Under the pieces are notes generated by a model. It ran no database searches, had not been told where the DNA came from, and worked only from the letters and a program-made list of their open reading frames with translations. Below are positions 45,901 to 57,624 of a DNA stretch of 64,000 bases, in pieces (the first letter of the stretch is position 1; each line of letters begins with the position of its first letter). Origin of the DNA: Mansonella perstans (taxonomy: Eukaryota; Nematoda; Chromadorea; Rhabditida; Onchocercidae); NCBI GenBank assembly GCA_037074765.1, contig JBAMDO010000013.1, forward strand, positions 62,001 through 126,000, in the 5' to 3' direction. Both the position numbers and the translations under genes were made by a program.

Positions 45901-46603
45901 TTCAGTTGTACATATTGAAACCAGAAGAAGGAGGTGCGAAAACACCAATTGCAAATTATTTCTTTGAGCATCTGTTTTCGTTAACATGGGATTGTGTGGC
46001 AACAGTCAAAATCAAAGGCAAAGACTTCATTATGCCTGGCGAAGTCGGAGAGTATGTTCTTTAAAGTTCCTTCTGATATTTGCATTTAGTGGATGACACT
46101 ATTCATTTCTAACCATTTGAAAACAATTCGGAACGTTATTCTTTCGTAATGTTTCAGAGTTGAGTTGCATTTGAATGCAGTGCAGTTTATCGAACCGCAG
46201 CAAAGGTTTACTATTCGTAAGGATCCAGTTACAATTGGGACTGGTGTTTTTACCAAACTTCATCCACCACGAACAGAAGATGAAAAAGATAAAAAAGCTC
46301 TAAAAGCGGCGATGAAGGTTTGCGCTGTTCTTACTGCAAATGTTGTCAGCTACGTTTTCAATTTGGGAATAATAATTTATGTTCAGTTTTTTTCTGGACA
46401 TAACTTATTCTTCTGTATGCCTTTGTTACAAAAATTTTTGATGTTTTGAAAATGCATTGCACGAACTATAGGCTGAAATGGAACGACTTGGCTTCAATCC
46501 ATATGGTCAGCAAGTAGAAAGAAGGTTGAAACCTGATTATTCAAACAGCCCCAAACAGGATTTGGCAATGTCGAAACTTTTCGAAGAAAGTGCAGGGAAA
46601 TGA
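42954..46603 (+). CDS. tufm-1: Mitochondrial elongation factor Tu with C-terminal extension (EF-Tu1 type), 502 aa
   Basis: Exons: 42954-42999, 43369-43557, 43668-43742, 44110-44276, 44384-44548, 44806-44971, 45227-45334, 45438-45592, 45906-46051, 46158-46317 and 46472-46603. An N-terminal presequence precedes the GTPase domain: [28 protein letters not shown] and GSAL. Domains 2 and 3 follow, with RGTVITG and QRFTIR...TIGTG. After the normal EF-Tu end (KLHPPRT) there are 57 more residues, which are Lys/Glu-rich then end LFEESAGK. From memory, C. elegans EF-Tu1 has an extension of about this length that lets it bind mitochondrial tRNAs lacking the T arm. Role: delivers aminoacyl-tRNA to mitochondrial ribosomes. 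The second exon could also start at 43387, which stays in frame and shortens the presequence by six residues. Confidence 0.95.
43335..43376 (+). repeat. Duplicated 16-bp acceptor motif at the EF-Tu second exon
   Basis: CATTACAGAGATAATC occurs at 43335-43350 and again at 43361-43376. The second copy gives an in-frame exon. Splicing to the first copy would reach TGA at once. A third usable acceptor (GCTGCAG) ends at 43386. Confidence 0.9.
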
Positions 46604-48056
46604 AGCAGTTCATGAATTCCATGTAGGTAAAGTTTGATTACTTCAGGTTTATCAGAAGTCTGAAAGTTAGAGCTTTCAGGTAAAAAATGGATTTTTCGTT
46701 GTCAAGCTGAAAAAGCTCGTCTATTTCACCTTCGCCAAATCAAAAGTGACAAACCCTTTTGCACTATCATATATATTCACTGCTGGATTTTGTTAACTTT
46801 ATGTTCTGTTTCCTAGTATCTTTATTTTAACATGAGATCATTAATTTATGTTATTGCACTGTTCGAATGTCATACTGTTTAAATATGCTGTGTTATGATA
46901 AAAGAATTGATTATCAAAGTAATCTTTATGATAATGGAATGATATGTTGCCGATAAAAATAAGACAAATTTAAAAAAAGATACATGCAGTAAAAAGTACC
47001 GAAAACAAGTAAAAGATAGCTTAAAAAAAAATCCAAGTATTCTAAATCAATGATCTTCTCTAACAGTCTAAGAAGTAAAAATTTTAAATGTTGCAAGCCG
47101 AAATTGTTATTGAACATAGTCACCGTGAGAATATTTCAAAATTTTCTCAATTACAGAAATGAGAAACCTGAACAATAACGACCAGAAATACAAAACAGTA
47201 ATAATATCACCGTATAAGAAAGGGTAATCAAATTTACTATTAAAAACTTATCGTCATTGCATAGAAGATTCTCATTATCTTCACTAAATGAAAGACATTA
47301 AACGGAATGAATAGGTAAAAAAGCATAAGAGTTAAAATGAGAACATGATATACACGATTTGCAGACTGCACAGTTAAAAGCTGATAATTCACAAAGAAAA
47401 ACACATAAATAAAATTTAAAAGCTATGTAAAGAACTAACAGAGCTAAGAAATGCATAAATATTAAGTTTAAAAGCAAACAATGATAATGAGGTATGCATA
47501 AATAGGTTTTTCTTTAGGAAAATGTGGCATAAATTGTAAAAGAAAATGAAGAATATGAGTGAAGTAACAGCTCAAGTTTCTTCTCTTGCTTTCCACTTTC
47601 CATTTTCCATTAATGAATAATAGTATCGTTTTTTACCATAGTTTTATTTCTGCTTTTTCAAATATAAGATCTAGTCATTCGAGCTCTAGAACTATATTTT
47701 TTATCGCCTGTTTTTAAATTTGGTTTAGATGAACTATTTTGAAAAATACTTCATGCAAACAAATTTACTTATAAATCAAAAAACTTCTAATTTGTATACA
47801 TAAAAAGACGTTTTAGAAATAGAGAAGACTTCGTGTAACGTAAATGAATGGAACCATTTCATATTCATTTATGAAGTAATTTGAAGCTTCAAGAAACTAT
47901 GTGGTCAAAGAGTAACGTTCTGCTATATCTAAACAGTAATATGGACGCAAAATAATTAAAATATATCAAGTGTTATTTTATCATTTTATTTATTCGTTAA
48001 CGAAAACAGACTTACGTAAACAAAATATATGACATCCTGAGTGAACAAAATTAAAA
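46604..48056. other. Convergent 3' interval between EF-Tu and the unassigned minus-strand gene
   Basis: About 1.45 kb, very A+T rich, holding the two 3' UTRs. TTTATT at 47985-47990 (AATAAA on the minus strand) lies about 70 nt after the stop of the minus-strand gene and is its likely poly(A) signal. No coding region is supported. Confidence 0.55.
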
Positions 48057-50704
48057 CTATTCCGATTGGTGAGGATCTAAATCATCAATCTTAGGACCGG
48101 GAGGAACCTGAAAACAATCACCAGCAAATTTTTCCAAACAATTTTCATAAATTTCATCCTTCATTAAAAGTCCTCGAAAATTTAAGAAGTTAAAGACCTC
48201 TTCCCACATATGTTGAAGCTCACTGATCTGATTCTGCCCAGTGAGCTGTTGATGCAATCTGCGAAGTTCCTCGTTACGTTCGCGTAATTCTCTACGCCTT
48301 GACATTGTATTCTTCATATTCTCTACTAGCTGATGCAGCCGCAAATAGATCTAAAATCCAAAATGTATGAATAAATCGTGATAATCCTCACCTCCTCCTG
48401 CATCCCTTGCGAAACTTAACATAAAAAGCAAAACAGCATGAGAAATAGAAAAAACGCGAGGATTATTATTCGTAATTATTCGATAAATCAGTGTACAGCC
48501 TTTCAATTATGACAGATGGACATACGACAATGCACAGGACTGGACAATCGCTAAATTACTTCACTTAATTTATTGTTGAGCAGTTGATGTTTCAAATGCA
48601 TAAAATTCACCGATCGAGATAGATCAGGCTTCAGCTCTTATAATCTGTGTGATTATTTCTACAAATTTGAGGGAAAAGGGAAGCTAATTGAACAAAATAC
48701 TTACAGCCTTTTTAAGCTTGCTATACCAGCTGTCTTCATCATAATTAATAGATCTGATGAATTGTCTACAAAGCAGTAATACCTTAAAACACGTAGATAA
48801 GTAATCAATAGGTAATATCAGCTCCCATGAACTGATCAGAAAGCAACCAGTCCAAAAGTTCTAACGTTCCAATTTGCTTCAAATCTGCAACTAATTTCAA
48901 TTCTTCTTACTACTGAGACAAGTGAAGAATCAGTAGGAGGAAAACATACCTGGCTGACAAGATCTTTCTCCTCAGGAGTAAGATGTTCAACCGCATCAGT
49001 ATCATGTTTTTTTCGCCCAACACGCTCATGCGATGTACTCGGCGAGTGCGATGTACTCGGCGAATCATGGCGTTCTGTTATTTTCTTGCGCGTTACAACA
49101 TTAGTTTTTCCCTGATCTTTACGATATCCCTCAAATTTTACCGGAATGTTTGCTTGAACTTTTCCTTATGTCATCTACTAATTTAGTTCTACTTAACTTC
49201 TGTCAGTCATACTGAATCTTATTATGAGACAAATGTATCTTTGACTAGGTAAACGAGTAAAATTACTCTGTCTCAGATATCGAAGAACTCTTTGTTGGCT
49301 CACCTTTCGTTTCACAGACTGACGAACAGTTTGGTAATTCGTGGAAGCTTTACGACCACCGGCCTTTGTCCTCGTAATCCGTAGAATGATGGGACTTCGG
49401 GGAGATTTTCGAGATAAGGCGGATGGGCTGCAAGTTACTCACTAGAAGAACCTGCCAAACTTTTAAAATGGAAATGGAAAAGGAAACAGAGAAGTTCAAA
49501 TGGGACGGAAATGAGGAAACAATAATAAGTTGGTCACTTGTTTTGTTCTACTGGATGAGAACCACTTAAGATCTGAGATACACTAGCTGGGTCATCCGCT
49601 GAATTTAAGTTGACTTTTGCAGCCTCTTTGGGAAACGTAAACTGAAAAAGGCAGAAATAGGGGATTCGAAAATGAAGGGAGGAATAGAAAAAATGAAATC
49701 AATCGTCAGAACTACTTGATCACAATGATATTAGTTCTAAGGTAGATATGATAGCAGCTAGATATGACTAAATCTGAACCTCCAGATGGGAACTCATAAA
49801 CTCAATTATCAAATGTTTTGCCATTCTATCTAATGATACGTCAAATAATGCAAAGCAGCGAAGAATCCTTTGAATTTTTTTTCGCAAAAAAGAACCTAAT
49901 CGTACATATTTATCCAACAATTAACTTTGCCACAAAATATTCATAAGTATTTACTTGAAAATATGGTGCATTTCCTGTAACGGTTCTTAAAGCTTCTAAA
50001 GCCCGCTCGGCAAGAGTCACGCCAATCATGCGAACACGATCTGATACATCTTCTTCATCACCAAAACGCATACAGAGTTGACTGGAGTCAAAAACCGGAA
50101 CGTGCTCAGTCACAGGGAACGGCTGGTTTTTTCGAAGTGTTTCAGTGAGAGCTAAAAAAGAGAATTCCAAATAATTCCCCTAATTCTTTCCATTATAATA
50201 ACAAGTATAAGCCGAAGGATGACGGAATTTGGAGCTCTAAATCTCCCTTTTAATTCAATATATCATTATGATGACAAATCATTTGGATGCTGGGGAAATA
50301 ATTTTTATAAAGCAATTAATGAGCATTTCGAATAGCCTTCATGATATTTACAAATAAACTGTAAATAATAAAACTCAAGTTAACCAGCACTGCCAAATAT
50401 GGCTTCAGCGCGTGAAGTCTCATCCATTTTATCATCTCCAAATTCTTCTTTCTCGATCGAATATTGTTGGGGATCCGATGCCTGCAATAAATCTCAATTC
50501 CATCGAGCTCAGCAATTTCGACTTTGTTAAAATAATCATAATAATATGTTAGAATTTAAAAAATACCACGGTTCCAACACAACTCAAAGTATTCGGGCAA
50601 TTTTTTCGAGCAACCCGTCGCGCTAGTATCCTCGGTCTCCGAATCAGATGTTGCGGTGGTGTTTCAGCACCGGTAGCACTTTGATTTTCATCATCTTTGC
50701 ACAT
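48057..50704 (-). CDS. Unassigned basic coiled-coil protein, 397 aa
   Basis: Exons: 50704-50567, 50481-50385, 50151-49955, 49641-49538, 49427-49304, 49111-48950, 48782-48705 and 48350-48057. All phases agree (1194 nt). I do not recognise the family. The N-terminus is Arg-rich (RRPRILARRVARK). A region with alternating acidic and hydrophobic residues follows (about 95-145, ending AERALEALRTVTGNAPYFQ). The middle is basic and Ser/Pro-rich (PIILRITRTKAGGRK; SPSTSHSPSTSH). Then comes a predicted helical part starting TPEEKDLVSQ and a coiled coil rich in RRRELRERNEELRRLHQQ, and an acidic end. No signal peptide or membrane segment is seen. The basic low-complexity middle suggests a nuclear or chromatin-linked role, but that is inference only. 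The acceptors before 49111 and 48782 lack long pyrimidine tracts and are set by phase. Confidence 0.75.
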
Positions 50705-50786
50705 ATTTAATAATCCTTAAAATATCTTGACATAGACAAACTGATAATGACAAATGGATATAGAAAGCATCAAAATTCGAGCATTA

Positions 50787-51077
50787 GTCGATAAAGCTTA
50801 GTACTTGGGGATTCCTTTACTTGAAAATTACTGATTTCTTCTAATAAAATTATTTTCAATAATTTCGCTCCTAAATAATTTATAAAAGAGGTATCGAGAA
50901 TTCTATGACCAAACACAGCACAATAAAGAAATGGTAACATCAACATGTTAAAACAATAATAAGTTAGAACATCTAGAGATGGGAGAAATGATGTATATCA
51001 GTAAGAGTGTTCATATGTGTCGATAATCAATAAAGCGGTAACTTCTTTATTTAAAAATTACTGATTTCTTCTAACAT
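50787..51077. repeat. Two imperfect direct repeats of about 60 bp
   Basis: 50787-50847 and 51019-51077 share the order GTCGATAA, ATAAAGC, CTTTA, then AAAATTACTGATTTCTTCTAA. They are separated by about 170 bp and lie upstream of the unassigned gene's start codon, so they could be duplicated promoter sequence. Confidence 0.75.
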
Positions 51078-51700
51078 ATGTCAAAGGTTAAAACAAATTT
51101 CACTGTACAAGAAATAAATTAAACCAACAAAAAAACACTACGTAAATAAACGTGATTTGCGTATGCGATGTACAACGTCAGATTACGTAAGCAAATGCTT
51201 TGGTAATTCATGAAATGTTCAGATTTAAATATAAGAAAAAATCTTAAAACGCGCAGATGGAAAGAGCAGAGCCAACTATGTAACATTTCCAAATATAAAT
51301 TAAATGAGGCAGAATGTAGCGAAATATTAATTTAAATCATGAAAAGAATGCAAATTTTTTTCTGAAGTCTTGAACATAAATATGGTTTATTCTACGCCAG
51401 TTTAAGTACAGTTTAAAATTAATTTTAAAACTAAACGAGTAAGGGAAGAAGACGGATGTGTAGGCGAACAAAGAATGGTATTCAAATTCTCTGCCAATAA
51501 TTCATCTAAATAGCTATGCAAATTTCAAAATCACGTCACGTCACGCTATCAAACTGTCACACGATTCGGCGCTATAATATTTCCGTAACCCTCCATCTTT
51601 CTTAATTAAAATCAAAAATTTCAATTGGAAAAAAAAAAATTACTATAGAAAAAAAAAAGTTTCTGAATCTAATCAAAATTGAATTGGAAAAAAATTACAG

Positions 51701-51971
51701 AAAAAATATTCCTAACTGCAAGTCAGTTCGAGCATAGAGGCCCGTTGAAAATTGAAAATGAAAATATAAATCTCGAACAGGTAAGTAAGTATATCTTTAT
51801 GCATGATTAATTTAACTTAATTTTTCCACTTAATTTCAATTTTTTTTTTTAATTCTATGAAATTATTTTGCCCAAAAAAAAGCCATACAAAATTAAACTT
51901 TACAGGTGGATGATGATGAGGTTGAAGTACGACATGGCGAAAAACATTTTACATTTGGTGAACAGCATGAG
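51701..51971 (+). other. Two candidate coding exons of unknown gene
   Basis: 51701-51780 is bounded by TTACAG and a strong GTAAGT donor. 51906-51971 is bounded by TTTACAG and GTCATC. Read in matching phase they encode a short charged peptide ending DDDEVEVRHGEKHFTFGEQHE. There is no start codon in frame and no clear continuation in phase, so this may be a fragment, a 5' part of the downstream phosphatase gene, or chance. Confidence 0.25.
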
Positions 51972-52592
51972 GTCATCATATCTAATGCAAATGAATTGCA
52001 CTTGCTGAGATATTTCCATTTATTTCTTCGTTTAGAATTTACGTCACTCTTCTTCACGTAATTCACGTAAAATTCTGGAATAAATGCTTTGTCTGCTCGT
52101 ATTTCAGGTATTCGATATTGGAGCGGAAGTTGAAATTGTCAATTAAACGAAAAGATATCCAAATTTCATCGAAAGTTGCTACATCCATTGGTTCTTTTAG
52201 ACATATAGTGCAATTATTCAGTATTACGCCGTATCTAATATTTGTAATTAGAAATATCACTGTAAATAATCACCATGTTTATAAATAATTTGATATTTTT
52301 GATATTATTCACTGGATTCAGTATTCCATTATTATTCAGTATTCCATTTATTATTCACATTCGGAGACCTATTCTACAAGGTGATAGTAGTGAAATATTC
52401 CCTGCAATTGTTCTCTTAAAATGAAAAGGAATTTTGCATTCGTTCGACTCTTTAGAGTGCTAAAATAATTTCAAATTTATCAAATTACATTCATTGATTT
52501 TGGAAAAACTTTTCAAAAAAAAAAAAAACTTACCAGTCGAAATTCTTTTGATTTCAATCATTCACTAAATACTAGTTTAATTAATAAAAAAT

Positions 52593-52597
<5 letters not shown>

Positions 52598-52623
<26 letters not shown>
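52598..52623. repeat. Poly-A run of about 26 nt
   Basis: A homopolymer A tract, with shorter A and T runs on both sides (52514-52527, 52671-52682). No target-site duplication or adjacent retroelement sequence was seen. Confidence 0.9.
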
Positions 52624-52625
<2 letters not shown>

Positions 52626-53139
52626 AACAAAGAAATTGACATCGTTACGATTACCAGTTCAAACGCGAGTTTTTTTTTTTTTTCAAAATTTTTCAATGTC
52701 GCCTATTGTCCTTTTTGGGTTGATCAAAGATTGAAACAAACTTGATTAATAGTTTGTTACTTGAGCAATTAAGTATTAGCTTGCAGTTAAATCAGTGGAA
52801 AAGCTGAAAAAAATATTGCCAAATACGTCATCAATTTTCATTAAAAGTCAAAGAAATGAAATTAAAGTTAAAAGTTAAAGTTAGAAAGTTAAAAATGAAA
52901 AATTGGAAATTAAAACAGAAATTTAAAGAAAGTATCTGTTGCCATTTAAAATTTATTAACAACAAATGAATCTTATCAGTGAATCTTGGCCAAAAAAAAA
53001 AGTGCTTTCTAGCTAGACTGAAGACATTTATTCCTTTTTGTAAATATATTCAAAAGTTTGAATTATTTATAATAAAAAAATTAATTCATTGCATGACAAT
53101 AGTATTTTTATGTACAAATTACGCTGGTCGGTAATGATA

Positions 53140-53385
53140 AACAAAAACTGTAAATAATATAATTGAAGCTTATCAAATTTGCCTTCAACACCTTCTTCCT
53201 CTATTGAATAATTGTTTTGAGATCTGATGTTTGCAGTAAATCTCAGTTCCATCGAACTCAGAAACTTCCACTTTGTTGGGCCACGCAACACGCAACGTAG
53301 ATTAAATGAACGAACACTCTGGGAAACGTTGCAATTTAAATACAAAAAATTCGTAGAACCGTTCAACTGATAATCAAAAAAAAAT
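53140..53385 (-). pseudogene. Decayed duplicate of exon 2 of the unassigned gene
   Basis: This stretch resembles 50350-50590, covering exon 50481-50385 and its flanks. The coding part still reads QNNYSIEEEGVEGKFDK against PQQYSIEKEEFGDDK. The acceptor GCAG of the source is GCAA here, and small insertions break the frame. It lies about 2.7 kb upstream of the intact gene. Confidence 0.75.
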
Positions 53386-53654
53386 GCTTCCCAATTGAAT
53401 TGCAAACATTTATTCTTTTTAAGCAAACATTCAAATTATTTTAAAATAAGAAATAAAATAAAATGTAATTTAGAAAATTGTAAACTATTTTCACAGAAAA
53501 CTCGCAGCGACCGGTGGTTTTAAAGTTTGCGCTGTAACAAGTTTGTCTTTTGTATGATTGCATGTAGTGTGTATGCTATAATAAATCTGACTTTCGCGTG
53601 TACACTGTAAATGATTTATTTTTGCTTTTGACAGGTAAAAGTAAATTTCGATAT

Positions 53655-53800
53655 ATGTGTGTACGTATGTGTGTGTATGTGTATGTGTGTGTGTGTGTTA
53701 TGTTGTGTGTGTTGTGTGTGTGTGTTGTGTGTGTGTATATGTGTGTTTGTATGTGTGTGTGCATATGCGTGTATGTGTATTTTTGTGTGTGTTTTTATAT
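53655..53800. repeat. Interrupted GT/GTAT microsatellite
   Basis: About 145 nt of GT repeats broken by TAT, TTT and CATA units. It lies immediately 5' of the first phosphatase exon, and the acceptor TATATCAG follows at about 53803. Cys/Val or His/Thr reading frames across it are artefacts. Confidence 0.95.
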
Positions 53801-53823
53801 CAGTATGTCCGCTCTTTAAAGAT

Positions 53824-56800
53824 ATGGTGGACACAATTCAAACGAAGAATGGTGCCATAGCAATTAGTTCTGAAAGTGCACGCAGTTCAATGCGTTCAAT
53901 GCGTAGAGGAAAAACGAAAATGATATTGACACCTGCGTCACTCGCATCTCACGTATTATTCGTTTTATTTATTATTTCATTTCACGTTTTTTTATCTCAG
54001 GCGAAAAGTTTAGAGAAATTAGAAAGTATTCCCAAAACAATTTCAATTTAGATAAAACCCTATTGTTGCATTTATCTCATTAGTATACAGAAGGATCATA
54101 CCGTAATTTGCAGAAATGGAAGTGATAGTATCTTTCTTTTCCTTTTCCATTACACATACTATTTATTTGATTCTCATTTCACAGATATGATATCTGTTCA
54201 AAAGCATTAAATTATAATGAAATCATTTAATTTTGCACGTTTCTTTTTTTAATTCAATTTTTCCCAATTCAAAGTTTTATCTCAAATTAAAAAGATTTCA
54301 TTTCATATACTGAAATACATTTCAATTTTATAACAAGATTTTGACTTTTATTGTTTTATTCCTAGTAGTGTTGTACTAAACTTATCAGAACTTACAATTT
54401 TAAAATCAAACGGTATTGGACAATGTTAATGCTAGAAATAAAATTGAGTTAAAAATGAAATATTGATGAACATGAATTTGGATTAGTCGATCAATGATTT
54501 CTAGCTAAAAGCTAAAGGTCGAAAACTTGGCGAAGGCGTTGCGGATTTGTATGAGCAAATTGAGAAAGATTCACCGACATTTTTCGCATTTTTTAGTGCC
54601 GAAAACAGAGCAAAAAACAAATTTCCAAACGGTGAGTAAGCGTTGGATAAGCGTATAAATGAATAAGGTTAGGTAAGAATGTGTGAGATTTTCATAATGC
54701 CATTGAAATTTTGTATTTTTTTAATTGTAAATTTGTGCTGAAATGCTAAAATGCTTGTTTTATTTGTCATACAGTTTACCATGCAAAGAATTTTGATAAA
54801 AAGTGGAATATTCAACTGATGAAGAGATTGACTGTTTCTGACATTTCCACAATACCTCCAGTTTCTTCATCTCTACATTTTTCTACCGTTTCAGAGATTC
54901 TCGTTTGATTGCATGCAATTAATGACATTAACAACAAATTTTTATTTTTTTTTTTTCATGAAGTATTGAACAATTTGACTAGTGATAAGAAAAATTCAGA
55001 GCAAATATTTTTGCAATCAATAAGAAAATAAGGATAATTTAATACGACATTATTGTAGAAGTAAATGTTTCAGAGATATTTCTCCTGGATAGAACCCGAG
55101 TGATACTGAATGAAAAGCCTGACTACTATCATGCATCATATGTGAATGGATGCGAACAGGTAAAAATAATATTATTCTCTACCTTATGTTCACATTTTTT
55201 TTATATAAATGCTTTAAATATCCTAGTTAAATTTATTTTTTCAAATCAGGCACAACAATATATACTGGCGCAGGCACCATTTGATGAAGCAACAGCGGGT
55301 GATTTCTTTCGATTAGTAATGCAATGCAAACCAGAAGTTATCGTCGTACTTATGGATTTGGATCCACATGATAGTGAACAGTGGGTTATTAACAGTGAAT
55401 AATAAATTGTCATTTTCCCTCTCTTTGATAATTACGATATCAATTATCGTTTTACAAAATAATATAGTTTAAGAGCTATACATACAGTCCATATTGAGAA
55501 GATAAATTTCACGTCCTACAATAATGAATGACAATAATTGACAGATATATTATAACATCGAAATCGAAAAAATATGGTACAATAAGCGTTCGAAATGAGA
55601 AGCAAGAAAGCCACTCCTTATCGAAGGAATCCGCTGAAAAATATAGCAGTTATAAGTTGATTATAACGAAGGAAACAGAGAAAGAAGGAAAAATTGAAGA
55701 AAAATATAACCTGTTAACATTGAACACATGGACCAAGGATAACGTCATTCCAAGAGATGATTTTATTAAATTTCATAAATTGGTATGCGAATTAGACAAA
55801 CAGTAGTTTATGTTAAATTTGAATGAAAAACGAATAGCATGTTTTCGGATCCAAATACATAGGAGTTGCAATCCACATTGTCATTTCTAGCTCAAGATAA
55901 TTATCACTTCAAGATAATTTTAAATTATGCCAAGAAATAAAATTTCCGCTTAATTTTGGATCTTCAAATATTTTTTTGTATTCAGTGGACAGAACAAATT
56001 GAGCTAAAGTTCTTTCATTTATCCGTAAATAAATAAAATGATCTTTTTGAAAGTTTTCGGCAACAATATTTAAAAAATTGAAAATTTTGAGAGAGTAAGA
56101 GCAATTTCTTTGTAAGCTAGTAAAGTTGTTGAAAAAGGTATTAATTTAAATGCTTTAAAAGCAAGTAACTCTACAAATCTTTATCATCGGATAGTAAGAA
56201 GAAAAAGGAGTGAAGAATGATTTTTAATTTTTTATTTCCGTTTAATTTCAGGGTATAATAAATTATCCAATACAAATATATTATATTTTTGTTAAACAGT
56301 TTTAACAAATAGGATACCGAATATGGTTGTTGGATCAAACATTAAAATTAGTGCAATCATGAATTAATCCCATCGATCTTTACAACTATTTTAATTATGA
56401 ACTTATCGGGCAAATAACTTAATTTCGAAACATTATTTTTGTAATTGTTTGATGCAATCAGACGGTACTACTAAATTCTAAAATGAAAATTTCAGGTTCA
56501 CAAGCATTTAGGGGATAAACCACGTAAATGCTCACAGCTTGTTGTATGTACAACAGGTGCTCATCGTGCAGGTATATGGGCAGTATTTGATATGGAAGCC
56601 GAACGCTTGAAAGTTAAAAATCGAATTCGATTTTCCGATACAGTTAATTTAGCATTTTATTAACTTAATAACAAAATCCTGGTTACTAAACGGAGTAAAG
56701 CTCAATTAGAAAAATCTGTTATATTTCCTTCAATAGGGAAATTTATTAAAAATGGCTAGTAGAAGATTACAGTATTATTGGTAAACTAATAGGAGCTTTG

Positions 56801-57142
56801 GAATAGGGCGACAAAAATTTTTCTTGACATTCCGTTGCTTAAAGCATTTATCATAGTTGCATTTCTCTTGTCTGATGAATTACTGCGTATTATTTTTAAG
56901 TAATACAAATTGAATTTGAATTGGAATATAAAATCAAAAATAGAACAGTAATTTACTGAAAGATTATTGGTATTATTATTAATATGAAACATGCATACAT
57001 GTTGTTTGCACATGGCTTGCATTGCATTTTATTGCAGATCAAAGCTTTACGAACTCAACGATGCAATACGATTGAACATTTCGACCTATTCAATGGTCTC
57101 TTGGAACTTCTCGTTTCTTATGCTAAAACTCAAATATCATAA
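53824..57142 (+). CDS. Nematode-type protein tyrosine phosphatase-like protein with altered active site, 320 aa
   Basis: Exons: 53824-53952, 54505-54631, 55074-55159, 55250-55380, 55545-55782, 56496-56642 and 57038-57142. A short basic Ser/Arg-rich N-terminus precedes one PTP domain: FFSAENRAKNKFPN (usually NR.KNRYPD), DRTRVIL, YHASYVNG, YILAQAPFDEATAGDFF, the WPD-loop region, then VVCTTGAHRAG and LRTQRCNTI. The Cys-x5-Arg signature is kept, but the preceding His is Val. The WPD loop reads NTWTKDNVIP, so the usual general-acid Asp is displaced. Such diverged PTPs are a large nematode family. This one may be weakly active or a pseudo-phosphatase that binds phosphotyrosine. No signal peptide or membrane segment is visible, so it is probably intracellular. 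The first exon may start at 53804 if cis-spliced; the ATG at 53824 is the first in frame. Confidence 0.85.
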
Positions 57143-57624
57143 ATTTCATCTATGCGATTGTCATTTGTCTTATTATTACCAATATATTGCAACTATTTTT
57201 ACGGGCAAAAAAATGTAATTGCCTTGGTTTTATAATGGAAATTTATAAAATTACACTAATTGTTAACGAAATATTTCCCAACTGATATTTGATTACTCTT
57301 ACTTTCCCGCTGTATTAAATTGCCATTTGTAATTAAAATTCTACAAGCATGTTTTTAAACATTCAAGTTAGGGATAGTTTAATCCCAAATAACGATAAAT
57401 AGTATGTCTTTTAAGAAATGAGCTGAAAAATAGCAGTGAATTCGAGAAGAGCACTTCATGAAAGAAATCTAATGAACTAAGCTGGTTAAGATTCAAAATA
57501 TTTTTGTTACAAAGCGGTCACTCAGAAAATTTAGGAAATTACTATTGTTAGTTTCCTTGGCAACAGTGCTAGGATCGGGAAGAGTTACTCTTACAACAAA
57601 TTTTGTCTTTTGAGTCCAAAGAAA
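57143..57624. other. Short intergenic region between the phosphatase and CLUAP1
   Basis: 482 bp on the same strand as both genes. This is too long for a compact operon spacer but does not exclude one. No gene or clear spliced-leader 2 signal is visible. Confidence 0.5.

Larger units (their letters stand above)
50705..53823. other. Repeat-bearing interval between the unassigned gene and the phosphatase
   Basis: About 3.1 kb. It contains a two-copy dispersed repeat (50.8 and 51.05 kb), two exon-like pieces at 51.7-51.97 kb, a poly-A run at 52.6 kb, a decayed exon copy at 53.14-53.39 kb and a GT-rich microsatellite at 53.65-53.80 kb. No complete gene is supported. Confidence 0.6.

Noticed and set aside
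53576..53860. Overlapping Cys/Val-rich and His/Thr-rich open frames
   Set aside because: These are products of the GT microsatellite. Only the part from 53824 onward matches a gene model.
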